Source of the DNA: Shewanella seohaensis
GTDB taxonomy: Bacteria > Pseudomonadota > Gammaproteobacteria > Enterobacterales > Shewanellaceae
Length of the DNA: 64,000 nucleotides
Direction of reading: 5' to 3'
Assembly (NCBI RefSeq): GCF_025449215.1
Contig: NZ_CP104900.1
Coordinates: 1,302,001 to 1,366,000 of the forward strand
Part shown: one piece after another, positions 28,549 to 37,868 of the stretch
Layout: each line of letters starts with the position of its first letter
Position numbering within the stretch: position 1 is the stretch's first letter
Notes under the pieces: generated by a model
Database searches by the model: none
What the model was told of the DNA's origin: nothing
What the model saw: the letters and a program-made list of their open reading frames with translations, nothing else
Program-made: the position numbers and the translations under genes

Positions 28549-28728
28549 AAGTGGTTAGCGGCGCATTTGTGTTAAATACCAGTCAAATAAGCTGTAAAGA
28601 TATATGGACAAAATGCTTAAAATCGATGCGCTTACAGCTAATTACTCATATTTAATTAGGTTAGGCCCAATCTACAGATGTTAAGCATTAACAGTCAGTC
28701 TGAGCATTAGCACCTCATTCCTAAACGC

Positions 28729-28759
28729 AAAAAGCCTAGTGAATTCGCTAGGCTTTTTT
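28729..28759 (+). terminator. Terminator between blaOXA and the IS element
   Basis: An 11-bp stem AAAAAGCCTAG / CTAGGCTTTTT with an 8-nt loop, ending in T6. It lies 9 bp before the left end of the IS. Confidence 0.8.
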
Positions 28760-28808
28760 GTTATCTCTGTCTCGTCCTGAAATACGTTGACATAAAGAGG
28801 ATTTCTTT

Positions 28809-29204
28809 ATGACAACATCAATTAACTCAAGCCGTAAGCGCACACAACGAGATTACACCTTAGCCTTTAAATTAGGCGTTGTAGAGCGTGTTGAAAAAGG
28901 CGAAATGACGTACAAACAAGCCCAAGCCCATTTTGGTATTCAAGGCCGTTCAACGGTACTCGTTTGGCTTAGAAAACATGGTAGACTCGATTGGTCGAAA
29001 CCTTTTCAGCATCCCCTTATGCCTAAGTCAAAAGAAACCCCTGCCGAAACGATCAAGCGCCTTGAACGTGAGTTAGCAGAAGAGAAACTGCGTAACCAAA
29101 TCCTCAATGGCATGGTTGATATCATGGACAATGAATATGGAGCAGGCCTCAGAAAAAAGTACTTATCCGGTACATCTGGCAAGCAAAAGGCAACGGAGAA
29201 ATAA
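28809..29204 (+). CDS. IS3-family transposase OrfA
   Basis: 131 residues. It has an N-terminal helix-turn-helix of the HTH_Tnp_1 type (RDYTLAFKLGVVERVEKGEMTYKQAQAHFGIQGRSTVLVWLR region) and a C-terminal leucine-zipper-like coiled coil (ETIKRLERELAEEKLRNQIL). OrfA binds the IS ends and regulates transposition. A slippery A-AAA-AAG heptamer lies in frame at 29153-29159, allowing a -1 shift into orfB to make the OrfAB transposase. Confidence 0.92.
   Translation: MTTSINSSRKRTQRDYTLAFKLGVVERVEKGEMTYKQAQAHFGIQGRSTVLVWLRKHGRLDWSKPFQHPLMPKSKETPAETIKRLERELAEEKLRNQILNGMVDIMDNEYGAGLRKKYLSGTSGKQKATEK
29153..29159 (+). promoter_or_regulatory. Programmed -1 frameshift site (A-AAA-AAG) of the IS
   Basis: The heptamer is in the zero frame of orfA (codons AGA AAA AAG). 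A -1 slip reads on as KKVLIRYIWQAKGN and joins the orfB frame without a stop, which matches known IS3-family and dnaX signals. Confidence 0.8.
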
Positions 29205-29233
29205 ACCTCGCTGCCGCATGTCGTGCTGCGGGT

Positions 29234-30037
29234 ATGTCGAGGCAAGGTATTTATCAGGCAGTTGCTCGAATGGAAAGTCGTAGAGCTGAGCTATCGGTCA
29301 TCCAAGACTGGGTCCAGTACTGGCGTAAATATATGCCAAGGTTAGGGGCCCGTAAGCTCTACACGTTGATAAAATCCAGGCTGGTTGAGCACGATATTAA
29401 ACTCGGGCGAGATGGGTTCTTTACCTATTTGAGAAGTGAAGGTTTACTGCTTAAACCAAAGAAAAGCTACACAAAAACCACGTTCAGCAAACACTGGATG
29501 AAGAAGCATCCTAATCTGCTGAAAGAGGAAGGACTGCATGATGCAGGGCATGTACTGGTCAGTGATATCACCTATCTTGAGTCAGACCAAGGTGTGCACT
29601 ACCTGTCACTGGTCACCGATGCGAGTTCGCGTAAGATAGTCGGTCATCACGTGAGTAAAGACATGAAAGCCGAGAGTGTGGTGAAAGCGTTAAAAATGGC
29701 CATCAAAGATAAACGCTATATCGGCAACGCGGTGCATCACTCAGACAGAGGTTTACAGTACTGCTCAGCTGTTTATCAGAATGCGCTTCAGGCGAGCCAA
29801 ATCCAGCCGTCAATGACGGATGGTTATGATTGCTACCAAAATGCATTAGCAGAAAGAGTGAATGGCATACTGAAGCAGGAGTTTTTACTGCACCGATGTA
29901 GGACATTTGCGGAGCTGAAAATACTTGTTAGAGAATCGATAGCAATATACAACGATATGAGACCGCATCTGAGTTTGAATATGGCAACCCCTAATCAGGT
30001 GCACAATAGAAAAGGCCAGCTACTGGAGCTGGCCTAA
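29234..30037 (+). CDS. IS3-family transposase OrfB (DDE integrase domain)
   Basis: 267 residues from ATG at 29234; the frame opens upstream to the slippery site, so the active product is probably the OrfAB fusion. An HTH_21 segment (KYMPRLGARKLYTLIKSRL) precedes the rve catalytic core with Asp in VSDITYLES, Asp in HHSDRGLQY and Glu in ALAERVNGILKQEF (DDE triad), plus the usual C-terminal YNDMRPHLSLNMATP. It catalyses copy-out/paste-in transposition. All catalytic residues are present. Confidence 0.93.
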   Translation: MSRQGIYQAVARMESRRAELSVIQDWVQYWRKYMPRLGARKLYTLIKSRLVEHDIKLGRDGFFTYLRSEGLLLKPKKSYTKTTFSKHWMKKHPNLLKEEGLHDAGHVLVSDITYLESDQGVHYLSLVTDASSRKIVGHHVSKDMKAESVVKALKMAIKDKRYIGNAVHHSDRGLQYCSAVYQNALQASQIQPSMTDGYDCYQNALAERVNGILKQEFLLHRCRTFAELKILVRESIAIYNDMRPHLSLNMATPNQVHNRKGQLLELA

Positions 30038-30147
30038 AAACTGTCAACCTATCTTAGGACGAGACACTCAATTGGGTCACTCAACGTAGGGATGTGAATC
30101 AAGGAGAGGCGATGTAGGTAAAGGAGAGTGCCGCTGCGATAAAGTGC

Positions 30148-31059
30148 TTAGCCCATCAAGGATTGCAGGCTTTCTTGGCTGCTAAAGCGTTTGACGAAAA
30201 AGTCCAAGAAGGCACTGATATTAGTGGCTAATTGGCGACGACTGGAATATACCCCATAGACCTTAAAGGGTTCGATTGGCCATTCTTGTAGTATGGGAAC
30301 CAGTTGACCATTCGCTAATTCCGTCTTGCAGGCGGAGTTGGACAGCATGGCAATCCCAAAGTCATCGAGGGCTAACTGCTTGACCATAATAGGGCTATTA
30401 ACCCTAACCTTACGTTGAAAATTCACCATGGTCTTACGCGCGCCTTTACCCAGTGGCCAAATAGGCGCTGAGCGTGATGTCCCGAGTAAGATGCCACTGT
30501 GCTCACTTAATTCCTTGGGGGTTGCAGGTGTGCCTCGGGCTTTTAAATAGGCCGGGCTTGCCACGAGAATGGGTTGGCGCTCGAACAGTAATCTTGCAAC
30601 AAGATCAGAGGATTGCAGTGGCCCATATTTGATAGCTATGTCATATCCTTCACCCACTAAACCGATATCGTTGTCGGTAAACTGGACATCTAATTCCACA
30701 TTGGGATATAAACGCATGAATCCGCTACAGAGGTTAGCGATTAATTCTTGGCTAAAAGAGACTGGAATAGCTATCCGTAATGATCCTGACACATCATCAT
30801 GGGTACTCTCGATAACAGCCTTGGCCGCTTCCACCTCATTGCGAATGGAATCACAGTGTTGATAAAAGAGGGCCCCGACTTGAGTAAGGCTTAAGTTGCG
30901 GGTGTCGCGTTGTAATAATCGCACGCCAAGTTCTTCTTCGAGCTGCGCGATTTTGCGACTTATGGTGGATTTTGGGTGGCCGGTTTCACGTGCAGCTTGG
31001 GAGAATCCCTTCGCTCTAACTACGGCTGCAAATAGCATCATACCGTTTAAATCTGGCAT
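30148..31059 (-). CDS. LysR-family transcriptional regulator next to blaOXA
   Basis: 303 residues. It has an N-terminal winged HTH (GFSQAARETGHPKSTISRKIAQLEEELGVRLLQRDTR) and a C-terminal LysR substrate domain (SGSLRIAIPVSFSQELIANL). This is the lysR that normally follows OXA-48-like genes in Shewanella and is found truncated in Tn1999-type plasmid elements; here it is full length. It is convergent with bla and the IS, and divergent from the acetyl-CoA carboxylase gene. Control of that gene would fit its position but is not shown. Confidence 0.92.
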   Translation of the reverse strand: MPDLNGMMLFAAVVRAKGFSQAARETGHPKSTISRKIAQLEEELGVRLLQRDTRNLSLTQVGALFYQHCDSIRNEVEAAKAVIESTHDDVSGSLRIAIPVSFSQELIANLCSGFMRLYPNVELDVQFTDNDIGLVGEGYDIAIKYGPLQSSDLVARLLFERQPILVASPAYLKARGTPATPKELSEHSGILLGTSRSAPIWPLGKGARKTMVNFQRKVRVNSPIMVKQLALDDFGIAMLSNSACKTELANGQLVPILQEWPIEPFKVYGVYSSRRQLATNISAFLDFFVKRFSSQESLQSLMG

Positions 31060-31181
31060 GTTTTTCCCACTGTCTCATATTTGGAACATAGCGTCTTATG
31101 CAGTTTAATGGCATTTGGCGGGATAACAAAGTTATATTTATTGGCTAAAAATTTTCAGAGGCTAAAGCAGAGGATCTTTTG

Positions 31182-34100
31182 ATGACCAGCAATAATCAGC
31201 CCACACACATGACTCAAGCCCAAACGCCCGATCCGCTTTTTTTACAAGCCGAGCATTTGGCAAAAGATTTTTCTCTGTTTCCTAAACACAGTAAACAGAG
31301 CTTATCAGATGAAATTAAAGGTCTTTTAAACGATGACGCCATTCAGGCAAATTTAAAAGACTTGGCATCTTTAGATGTCGATGGTTACGTCGCAAAAGTG
31401 ATCCAGCCGACCCAAGATAAAGGTCGTCCTGGTGCAAAACGTATCATTGCTGACCTAAAAGGTCGCTTGATTACCGAAACTCACTTGGGTTCTTTCTACA
31501 GCGCTGAGGTCGAGCTGAATTTCGGTTCACGCACTCGTCGTATCGGTTTTATTGCCCAAGAGCGTACCACGGCTAACGGCGCGTGGATGCCTGAACATCA
31601 CTATGCGGCCTGTAAAGCGATTCGTCATTTCGCCGAATTGTCTATGCCTATCGTTTACCTCATCGACACCCCTGGGGCCGATGCGGGCGAAGTGGCTAAC
31701 AGCCAAAACCAAGCACATTCTATTTCTAAGGCGATTGCTGAGAGTGCCAACGTTGACGTGCCAACAGTCGGTATCGTTATCGGTGCGGGTTACTCGGGCG
31801 GTGCAATTCCATTAGCGGCGGCCAACATCCTGTTATCGCTGCGCGATGGTATTTTCAACACGATTCAGCCGCAAGGTCTGCAGAGTATTGCGCGTAAGTA
31901 CAACCTGTCATGGCAGGAATGTGCTAAGTCTGTGGGCGTGTCTCCAGAAGAGCTTTACACCGCGGGTTGTATCGATGGCATCATCGATTTCTCTCCAGGT
32001 GACCGTGACGAGCGTCAGCACAACTTACGCCGCGCTATTATCAGCAGTATCGAAGCTGTTGAACGTGCAGCCATCAACTTTGTGCGTGAATCTAAAGATT
32101 TACGTGAGCACTATGACCGCAGTTTAGCGCGCTTCCTCAGCCCATCTAAAAATCTGATGGCGTTAGAGTTAAACGCGGAATTGGCCGTGGCAACTAGCCC
32201 AACCAACCATCACAACCTGTTTGGTAGTGCTTACCGTTACCTGCGTTATTTAACGCTGCGTAGCCGCATTCATTCAATCTCTCAGGAGCAATACGGACGT
32301 CTGTCACGTGTTAGCGTGCCTGAAGGTGACTTGTTAGCTCGTATCCAACAAGAGCAAGACCGTGTATTCCAAGCTTGGTTATCAAGCCCTGATAAGCTGG
32401 TTTACGATGAAGATCTAAACAAGCTGTGGGCGAACTTTATTGCTAAGCGCGATGAAGTGTCTACCGAGCGTAACATGCTGACTCGTTTGATTTTGGGTGA
32501 ACCAAAAGAGAACTACAAGAAAGCACGTAAGGCGCTGCTATTTAACATCGGTTGGTCTTTATATCACCGTTGGAAGAGCAACGCGGCAAACAACTTCAAG
32601 GGCTTAATCCAGCACCTTGAAAATCTGCCAAAGTCAGTGACTCAAGCCAAGTGGCCTGAACTGAATCAACTGACTGTGCTCGATGTGGTTGTGAACGACG
32701 AACTGCGTGAAGACTTCATTTGGCAATGTCATAACATCCTGATCTTTAACTCACTGTACGACAACGTTGTGGGCAGCTTAGCGTCTATCGCGAAAGAAGC
32801 CATGATGGCGAAGAGCTTGTCGCGTAACTCAGTGAACAACCTGCTGCACAAGTCAATTGACCATGCGCTGTCGACTCAGGATACCGCTAACGACAAGGCG
32901 AAATTCTACAAGTGGCTTAAGTACTTTATGGGCCAATCTAACCGTGCCGATCTCTTGGTGCGTGTAGAGCAGTGGAAGAGTGTGGGCTTCCCACAACTTA
33001 ACGACAGTTTATTCGTTATCCTGACTTACTTCTTCGAGCGTTTACTGCCTGAATACTTCGACAGTGAAAGCGATAACAGCAAGTACACTGGCGCGATTAA
33101 CCCTGTGCGTATCGGTCGTCGTAAGGACTTCTGGAACCGCTTGACCATGGGTTATCAGGACTTACTGATCCAAAAAGTATTACGTGACGAAAAACGTACC
33201 GGCAAGATGACGTGGGAAAATGTGATTAAGCAATTCTTCACTCATTTTGAAGAGATCAATGGCGACAAAATGTCGGCCAACTTGCTTAACTTCCCTGGTT
33301 TCCGCCTCTCAATCGAAGATGCGTTAGACAAAGGCATTCGTCCTTGCGGTCTGATCACAGGTATTGCTGACTTTAAAGAAAAAGGTCAAAAAGTCCGTGT
33401 GGGTGTGGCTGTGTCTAACACTGCATTCCAAGCGGGTGCCTTCGATATGGCGAGTGCTGAGAAATTCTCTGCCCTGCTGATCGAGTGTGCTAAGCGTAAG
33501 CTACCAGTTGTTTGCTTTATCAGCTCAGGCGGTATGCAGACTAAAGAAGGTGCTGCAGCACTGTTCTCAATGGCTGTTGTGAACGACCGTATCACCCGTT
33601 TCATCCGTGATAACGAATTGCCAGTACTGATGTTCGGTTTTGGTGACTGTACCGGTGGTGCGCAGGCGAGTTTCGTGACTCACCCATTAGTGCAAACCTA
33701 TTACCTGTCTGGTACTAACATGCCATTCGCGGGTCAAATGGTGGTTCCAGCTTACTTGCCTTCGACTTCGACGCTGTCTAACTACTTGTCGAAAGTACCA
33801 GGTGCAATGGCGGGCCTAGTCCACAACCCATTCAGCGAAACCTTAGATAATCAATTGGCGAGCATCGATCCGCTGATGCCAATGCCAACGGCGAAGATCA
33901 ATGACGTGATCATCAACGCCCTATCAACACTGGTTGTTGAAGCGCCTGTTGAAGAAGAAGTGATTGTTCAAAACGATCCGCGTAAGTTAATGAAACCAAT
34001 TAACAAAGTATTGGTTCATGCCCGTGGTTGTACCGCTGTTAAGTTGATCCGTAAGGCTCACGATAACGATATCAACGTGGTATTAGTGGCGTCAGATCCT

Positions 34101-35735
34101 GACATGACCGCCGTACCTGCGGATATGCTGAAAGACTCAGACAAGTTAGTCTGCTTAGGTGGTAACACCTCAGACGAGAGTTACCTCAACGCCTACTCAG
34201 TGCTCAAAGTTGCCGAATATGAGCAGGTCGACGCGCTGCACCCAGGTATCGGCTTCCTGTCGGAAAGCCCGCAGTTTGCGGCCTTGTGTGTGAATAACGG
34301 CGTTAACTTCGTTGGTCCTAGCGTACATTCAATGACCACCATGGGTAACAAGTCGAATGCGATTAAGACGTCGCAAAGCCAAAACGTGCCTGTGGTACCA
34401 GGTTCACACGGTATTCTGACTAACGCCGAGCAGGCGGTGAATGTTGCCAACGAAATCGGCTACCCAGTGCTGCTTAAAGCGGTACAAGGTGGCGGCGGTA
34501 AGGGGATCCAGGTCGTTCAACGTCCAGAAGATATGATTGGTTTGTTCCAGAAGACCTCTACCGAAGCGGCTGCGGCCTTTGGTAACGGTGACCTCTACCT
34601 AGAGAAGTATGTGACCTCACTGCGTCATATCGAAGTCCAGTTGCTGCGTGACAAGTTTGGTAATACTAAGGTACTGGGTCTGCGTGACTGTTCGGTACAG
34701 CGTAACAACCAGAAGGTGATCGAAGAGTCTGGCTCAACCATGCTGCCTGAAGAGCTGAAAAAACAAGTGATGGAATACACCCGCGCTTTAGGTGATGCGA
34801 CAGACTACATGGGTGCAGGTACCGTAGAGTTCATCTACAACCTGGATGCCAACGAAGTCTACTTCATGGAGATGAACACACGTCTGCAGGTAGAGCATCC
34901 AGTAACTGAAGCGACTTCTGGTATCGATATCGTGAGCGCGCAGTTTGATATCGCTGCGGGCCGTTCAATCGAGAACCTCGAGCCGAAAGAAATCGGTTAT
35001 GCGATGGAAGTACGTGTGACTGCCGAAAAAGCAGCACTCGACAGCCATGGTGTACTGCAACTGATCCCAAATCCTGGCAAGATCACCGAATGTGTATTCC
35101 CAGATCATCCAGATGTGGAAATCATCTCGATTGCCGCTGCGGGTAAAGAAGTATCACCATACTACGATAGCTTAATCGCTCAGGTGATTATGCGCGGTGA
35201 AAACCGTGAAGACGTTATCGCGAAACTGCACGCTTACTTAGATAGCGTAGTACTCAAAGGTATCGCGACTAACATTCCATTGCTGAAACTGATCCTAAGC
35301 GATGGCACCTTCAAAGAAGGCGTATACGACACTAACTACCTGCCACGTTTCATGGCTGAGCTCGACATTCCTGCGCTGATCGCTGAAATGGAAGCCGCTG
35401 CCGAAACCGTAGGTGTAGACACTGAGTCACTGCGTGTCGGTGAAAGTAACGAACTGAAAGTATTAGCCCAAGGCGCAGGTATCTTCTATACCTCTCCTGC
35501 TCCAGGCGAACCTGACTTCGTGAAAGAAGGCGATATTGTTACTGCAGACCAGACGCTTGCGTTAACTGAAGCGATGAAGATGTTCTCTCAGGTCAACTTA
35601 GCCGGCTTTAACCGTCAAGGCGCTGTGTTGTACCCAGAAGATAAGAAGTACCGCATCGAGCGTATTCTGAACAGCAATGGTCAGCAAGTATCGCAAGGTG
35701 ACTTACTCTTCGTTGTGTCGCCAGTTGAAGATTAA
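31182..35735 (+). CDS. Giant fused acetyl-/propionyl-CoA-type carboxylase (CT-BC-BCCP)
   Basis: 1517 residues from ATG at 31182 (AGAGGA upstream; a TTG in front is in frame but less likely). In order: a carboxyltransferase half like AccA (GADAGEVANSQNQAHSISKAI; GAGYSGGAIPLAAANILLS), a helical linker of about 350 residues, a second carboxyltransferase half (PCGLITGIADFKEKG; ISSGGMQTKEGAAALFSMA), biotin carboxylase from about residue 930 (VLVHARGCTAVKLIRKAHDN; QGGGGKGIQV; FMEMNTRLQVEHPVTE) and a terminal biotinyl domain with LTEAMKMFS (biotin Lys near 1466). A whole carboxylase is thus on one chain, in addition to the separate acc genes expected elsewhere. Substrate acyl-CoA is uncertain. Confidence 0.9.
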   Translation: MTSNNQPTHMTQAQTPDPLFLQAEHLAKDFSLFPKHSKQSLSDEIKGLLNDDAIQANLKDLASLDVDGYVAKVIQPTQDKGRPGAKRIIADLKGRLITETHLGSFYSAEVELNFGSRTRRIGFIAQERTTANGAWMPEHHYAACKAIRHFAELSMPIVYLIDTPGADAGEVANSQNQAHSISKAIAESANVDVPTVGIVIGAGYSGGAIPLAAANILLSLRDGIFNTIQPQGLQSIARKYNLSWQECAKSVGVSPEELYTAGCIDGIIDFSPGDRDERQHNLRRAIISSIEAVERAAINFVRESKDLREHYDRSLARFLSPSKNLMALELNAELAVATSPTNHHNLFGSAYRYLRYLTLRSRIHSISQEQYGRLSRVSVPEGDLLARIQQEQDRVFQAWLSSPDKLVYDEDLNKLWANFIAKRDEVSTERNMLTRLILGEPKENYKKARKALLFNIGWSLYHRWKSNAANNFKGLIQHLENLPKSVTQAKWPELNQLTVLDVVVNDELREDFIWQCHNILIFNSLYDNVVGSLASIAKEAMMAKSLSRNSVNNLLHKSIDHALSTQDTANDKAKFYKWLKYFMGQSNRADLLVRVEQWKSVGFPQLNDSLFVILTYFFERLLPEYFDSESDNSKYTGAINPVRIGRRKDFWNRLTMGYQDLLIQKVLRDEKRTGKMTWENVIKQFFTHFEEINGDKMSANLLNFPGFRLSIEDALDKGIRPCGLITGIADFKEKGQKVRVGVAVSNTAFQAGAFDMASAEKFSALLIECAKRKLPVVCFISSGGMQTKEGAAALFSMAVVNDRITRFIRDNELPVLMFGFGDCTGGAQASFVTHPLVQTYYLSGTNMPFAGQMVVPAYLPSTSTLSNYLSKVPGAMAGLVHNPFSETLDNQLASIDPLMPMPTAKINDVIINALSTLVVEAPVEEEVIVQNDPRKLMKPINKVLVHARGCTAVKLIRKAHDNDINVVLVASDPDMTAVPADMLKDSDKLVCLGGNTSDESYLNAYSVLKVAEYEQVDALHPGIGFLSESPQFAALCVNNGVNFVGPSVHSMTTMGNKSNAIKTSQSQNVPVVPGSHGILTNAEQAVNVANEIGYPVLLKAVQGGGGKGIQVVQRPEDMIGLFQKTSTEAAAAFGNGDLYLEKYVTSLRHIEVQLLRDKFGNTKVLGLRDCSVQRNNQKVIEESGSTMLPEELKKQVMEYTRALGDATDYMGAGTVEFIYNLDANEVYFMEMNTRLQVEHPVTEATSGIDIVSAQFDIAAGRSIENLEPKEIGYAMEVRVTAEKAALDSHGVLQLIPNPGKITECVFPDHPDVEIISIAAAGKEVSPYYDSLIAQVIMRGENREDVIAKLHAYLDSVVLKGIATNIPLLKLILSDGTFKEGVYDTNYLPRFMAELDIPALIAEMEAAAETVGVDTESLRVGESNELKVLAQGAGIFYTSPAPGEPDFVKEGDIVTADQTLALTEAMKMFSQVNLAGFNRQGAVLYPEDKKYRIERILNSNGQQVSQGDLLFVVSPVED

Positions 35736-35760
35736 TCTTGCTTAAGCGATGACAGAATCG

Positions 35761-35792
35761 AAATACCCGCCAATCGGCGGGTATTTTTTTAT
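35761..35792 (+). terminator. Terminator of the carboxylase gene
   Basis: A stem AATACCCGCC / GGCGGGTATT with a 4-nt loop, followed by T7, 25 bp past the stop. Confidence 0.85.
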
Positions 35793-35927
35793 CTAAGTAA
35801 CAGTCGCTGGATACATCCCAGCGTATATTTCCATAATCAATTTAGGGTTTATTGGTATTATCTTAATATCGCGTATACACTTTTTTTACCTTGTAAGACG
35901 AATTGCTGAGTGTATTAGAGAAGCGAC

Positions 35928-37379
35928 ATGGGTTGCAGATTCTGGGTTTTACTCCTTTGTTTATGCTCACCTTTATGTGTCAATGCCGAGCGCTTGGCCT
36001 CATACCTTAATGCTGCAGACGATGAATTTGCCAATGCCACCCAGTTGGTGCGTTACTGTGTTGACCCCGATTGGTTACCCTATGAAGCGATTCGTGACGG
36101 TCAACATGTGGGGATTTCGTCGGATTATATTCGTTATATCGAAGCCCATTCGTCATTAAAGTTTAGTCTTGTGCCCACCACCTCTTGGACACAAACCTTA
36201 GATTTCCTACAAACGGGGCGCTGTGATTTAACCCCACTACTCAATAAGACGGCGACTCGGGAGCAGTTTTTACATTTCAGCCATGTGTATTTTCGCTCCC
36301 CCAATGTATTAGTGTCTCTCAAGGACGAACCCTTTTTGCAAGGGTTTGAAAACATCGGTCCGCGCACCTTGGCGGTGCCTGATGGCTATCGTCTCGCCGA
36401 ATATATTCAGCATTACTATCCCAAGGTTCACACCATTAAAGTGGCGAGCGAGCCAGCGGGGCTTGAAGCCGTGCTCGAGAAAAAGGTCGACCTCTTTGTG
36501 GGGTCGATGTTTTCCGTTAATGCCTATATTCAGCAGACAGGATTCAATCACCTTAAAATTGCCGGTTGGGGTGGCCCAGAGGATGAACTGCGGGTGGGGG
36601 TGAGGGCTGGACATGAGGCGCTGCTGCCGTTAATCAATCAAGTGCTAGACAATGTGGATGAGCTGGAGCGGATCAGGATTTACCAGAAATGGAACAACAT
36701 CACCATTATCGATGAAACCAACTACTTACTTATCTATCAAGTGATTGCGGCGACACTGTTAGTCGTGTGCCTACTGGTAACGCGCACTTATATGATCAGT
36801 CGTTACAATCGCCGACTAACCGATAAAAACCAGCAGCTTGAGGAATTGCGTTTGCAGTTAGAGCAAAGCAATACCGAACTTGAGTTTTTATCCACCCATG
36901 ATCCGCTTACTAAACTCTACAATCGGCACTACTTTAATCGACAATTTGTCCATGAACACCGCGCCGCCGCTTCCACGCAAGGGGCCATTTGCTTGGTGAT
37001 GTTAGATATCGATTTCTTTAAAGAGATCAATGACACCTTAGGCCATTCCGTTGGGGATACTATTTTGATGGAGTTGTCCTCGGTATTGCAGCACTGTGTG
37101 CGTGAAAGTGATGTGGTTGCACGCTGGGGCGGGGAAGAGTTTGTGATCCTCTGCCATAACACTTCACTCGAGGCCGTGAAGTCTCTGTGTCAGCGGATCA
37201 CAACCGCCATCAGTGAGTACCATTTTAGTGGTGATGTTCAGCTCACCTGTAGTTTCGGGATTGCCAAACTCGCCGCCAATGAGCCGATGCAATCGTGTTT
37301 TGAGCGGGCTGATAAGGCGCTATATCAGGCAAAAGCGCTGGGGCGGGACCAGATTTGTGTCGATGATACTCATCTGTAG
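35928..37379 (+). CDS. Diguanylate cyclase with periplasmic solute-binding sensor domain
   Basis: 483 residues. A signal peptide (LLLCLCSPLCVNA) leads into a SBP_bac_3-type domain (YCVDPDWLPYEAI; GRCDLTPLLNKTATREQFLHFS), one membrane helix near residue 275 (YQVIAATLLVVCLLVTRTYM), a coiled coil and a C-terminal GGDEF domain. The active site ARWGGEEF and the RESD inhibitory site are intact. It probably senses an amino-acid-like ligand in the periplasm and makes c-di-GMP inside. It stands alone, with its own upstream region after the carboxylase terminator. Confidence 0.92.
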   Translation: MGCRFWVLLLCLCSPLCVNAERLASYLNAADDEFANATQLVRYCVDPDWLPYEAIRDGQHVGISSDYIRYIEAHSSLKFSLVPTTSWTQTLDFLQTGRCDLTPLLNKTATREQFLHFSHVYFRSPNVLVSLKDEPFLQGFENIGPRTLAVPDGYRLAEYIQHYYPKVHTIKVASEPAGLEAVLEKKVDLFVGSMFSVNAYIQQTGFNHLKIAGWGGPEDELRVGVRAGHEALLPLINQVLDNVDELERIRIYQKWNNITIIDETNYLLIYQVIAATLLVVCLLVTRTYMISRYNRRLTDKNQQLEELRLQLEQSNTELEFLSTHDPLTKLYNRHYFNRQFVHEHRAAASTQGAICLVMLDIDFFKEINDTLGHSVGDTILMELSSVLQHCVRESDVVARWGGEEFVILCHNTSLEAVKSLCQRITTAISEYHFSGDVQLTCSFGIAKLAANEPMQSCFERADKALYQAKALGRDQICVDDTHL

Positions 37380-37868
37380 CTGCCTTGCTTGGTAAGATTT
37401 AAGTCCATTCCTAAGCTCGTAGCGGTTTTTATTCAGAAATCCGCCATTTATCCTAGAAAACCTTCCCAGTTCGCACGATTTTTACTGAGTTGCACAGTCA
37501 GTGAATCAACTCATGGTTATTGATTGACTGGCTCCAGGCTATTTGTTGACAGGCTTAGAGCGGGTTTATGGCTGTTTGTTAACAGCTAAAGCATGGAAAA
37601 ACATCAGTCTCGATGAAAATCGGCTTATTTTTAGGTTTTTTACTAATTGATTGAATATTGAGCTAAATTTTTTATTTAATTGTTTTCACATATTTTTCTT
37701 ATTTTTTTTTAATTTTTTCCGCGACTTTATCGTGAAAAATTGCAAGAGCCATTTGCGCATAGCGGGGTTCCAATTTACAATATGCGCCTAAAATAATCTG
37801 ATGTGCGGTGTGTCGGTGGTTTGTCGCATACTCCGTCTACTTCTTAAACTAATCATTAAAGTTGAATC
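37380..37868. promoter_or_regulatory. Long AT-rich leader region upstream of EF-G2
   Basis: About 490 bp without a gene. It holds an imperfect inverted repeat CAGTCAGTGAATCAA ... TTGATTGACTG (37496-37530), a GCTGTT-TGTT-AACAGC hairpin (37571-37586) and a T-rich tract (37680-37720). The length and structure suggest regulated expression of the translation factor gene downstream, but no specific site was identified. Confidence 0.4.

Larger units (their letters stand above)
28768..30066 (+). mobile_element. Complete IS3-family insertion sequence between blaOXA and lysR
   Basis: A 1299-bp element. The left end TGTCTCGTCCTGAAATACG and the complement of the right end TGTCTCGTCCTAAGATAGG begin imperfect 24-bp inverted repeats (21 matches). 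It is flanked by CTC at 28765-28767 and 30067-30069, a 3-bp target duplication. Inside are orfA and orfB in overlapping phases with an A-AAA-AAG slippery heptamer. These are the hallmarks of IS3 family elements that move through a frameshifted OrfAB transposase. Both ORFs and both ends look intact, so insertion seems recent. It has not damaged bla or lysR. Confidence 0.92.

Noticed and set aside
29204-29234. Apparent separation of orfA and orfB suggesting a dead transposase
   Set aside because: The orfB frame is open back to the A-AAA-AAG slippery site in orfA, so this is the normal programmed frameshift of IS3-family elements, not a mutation.
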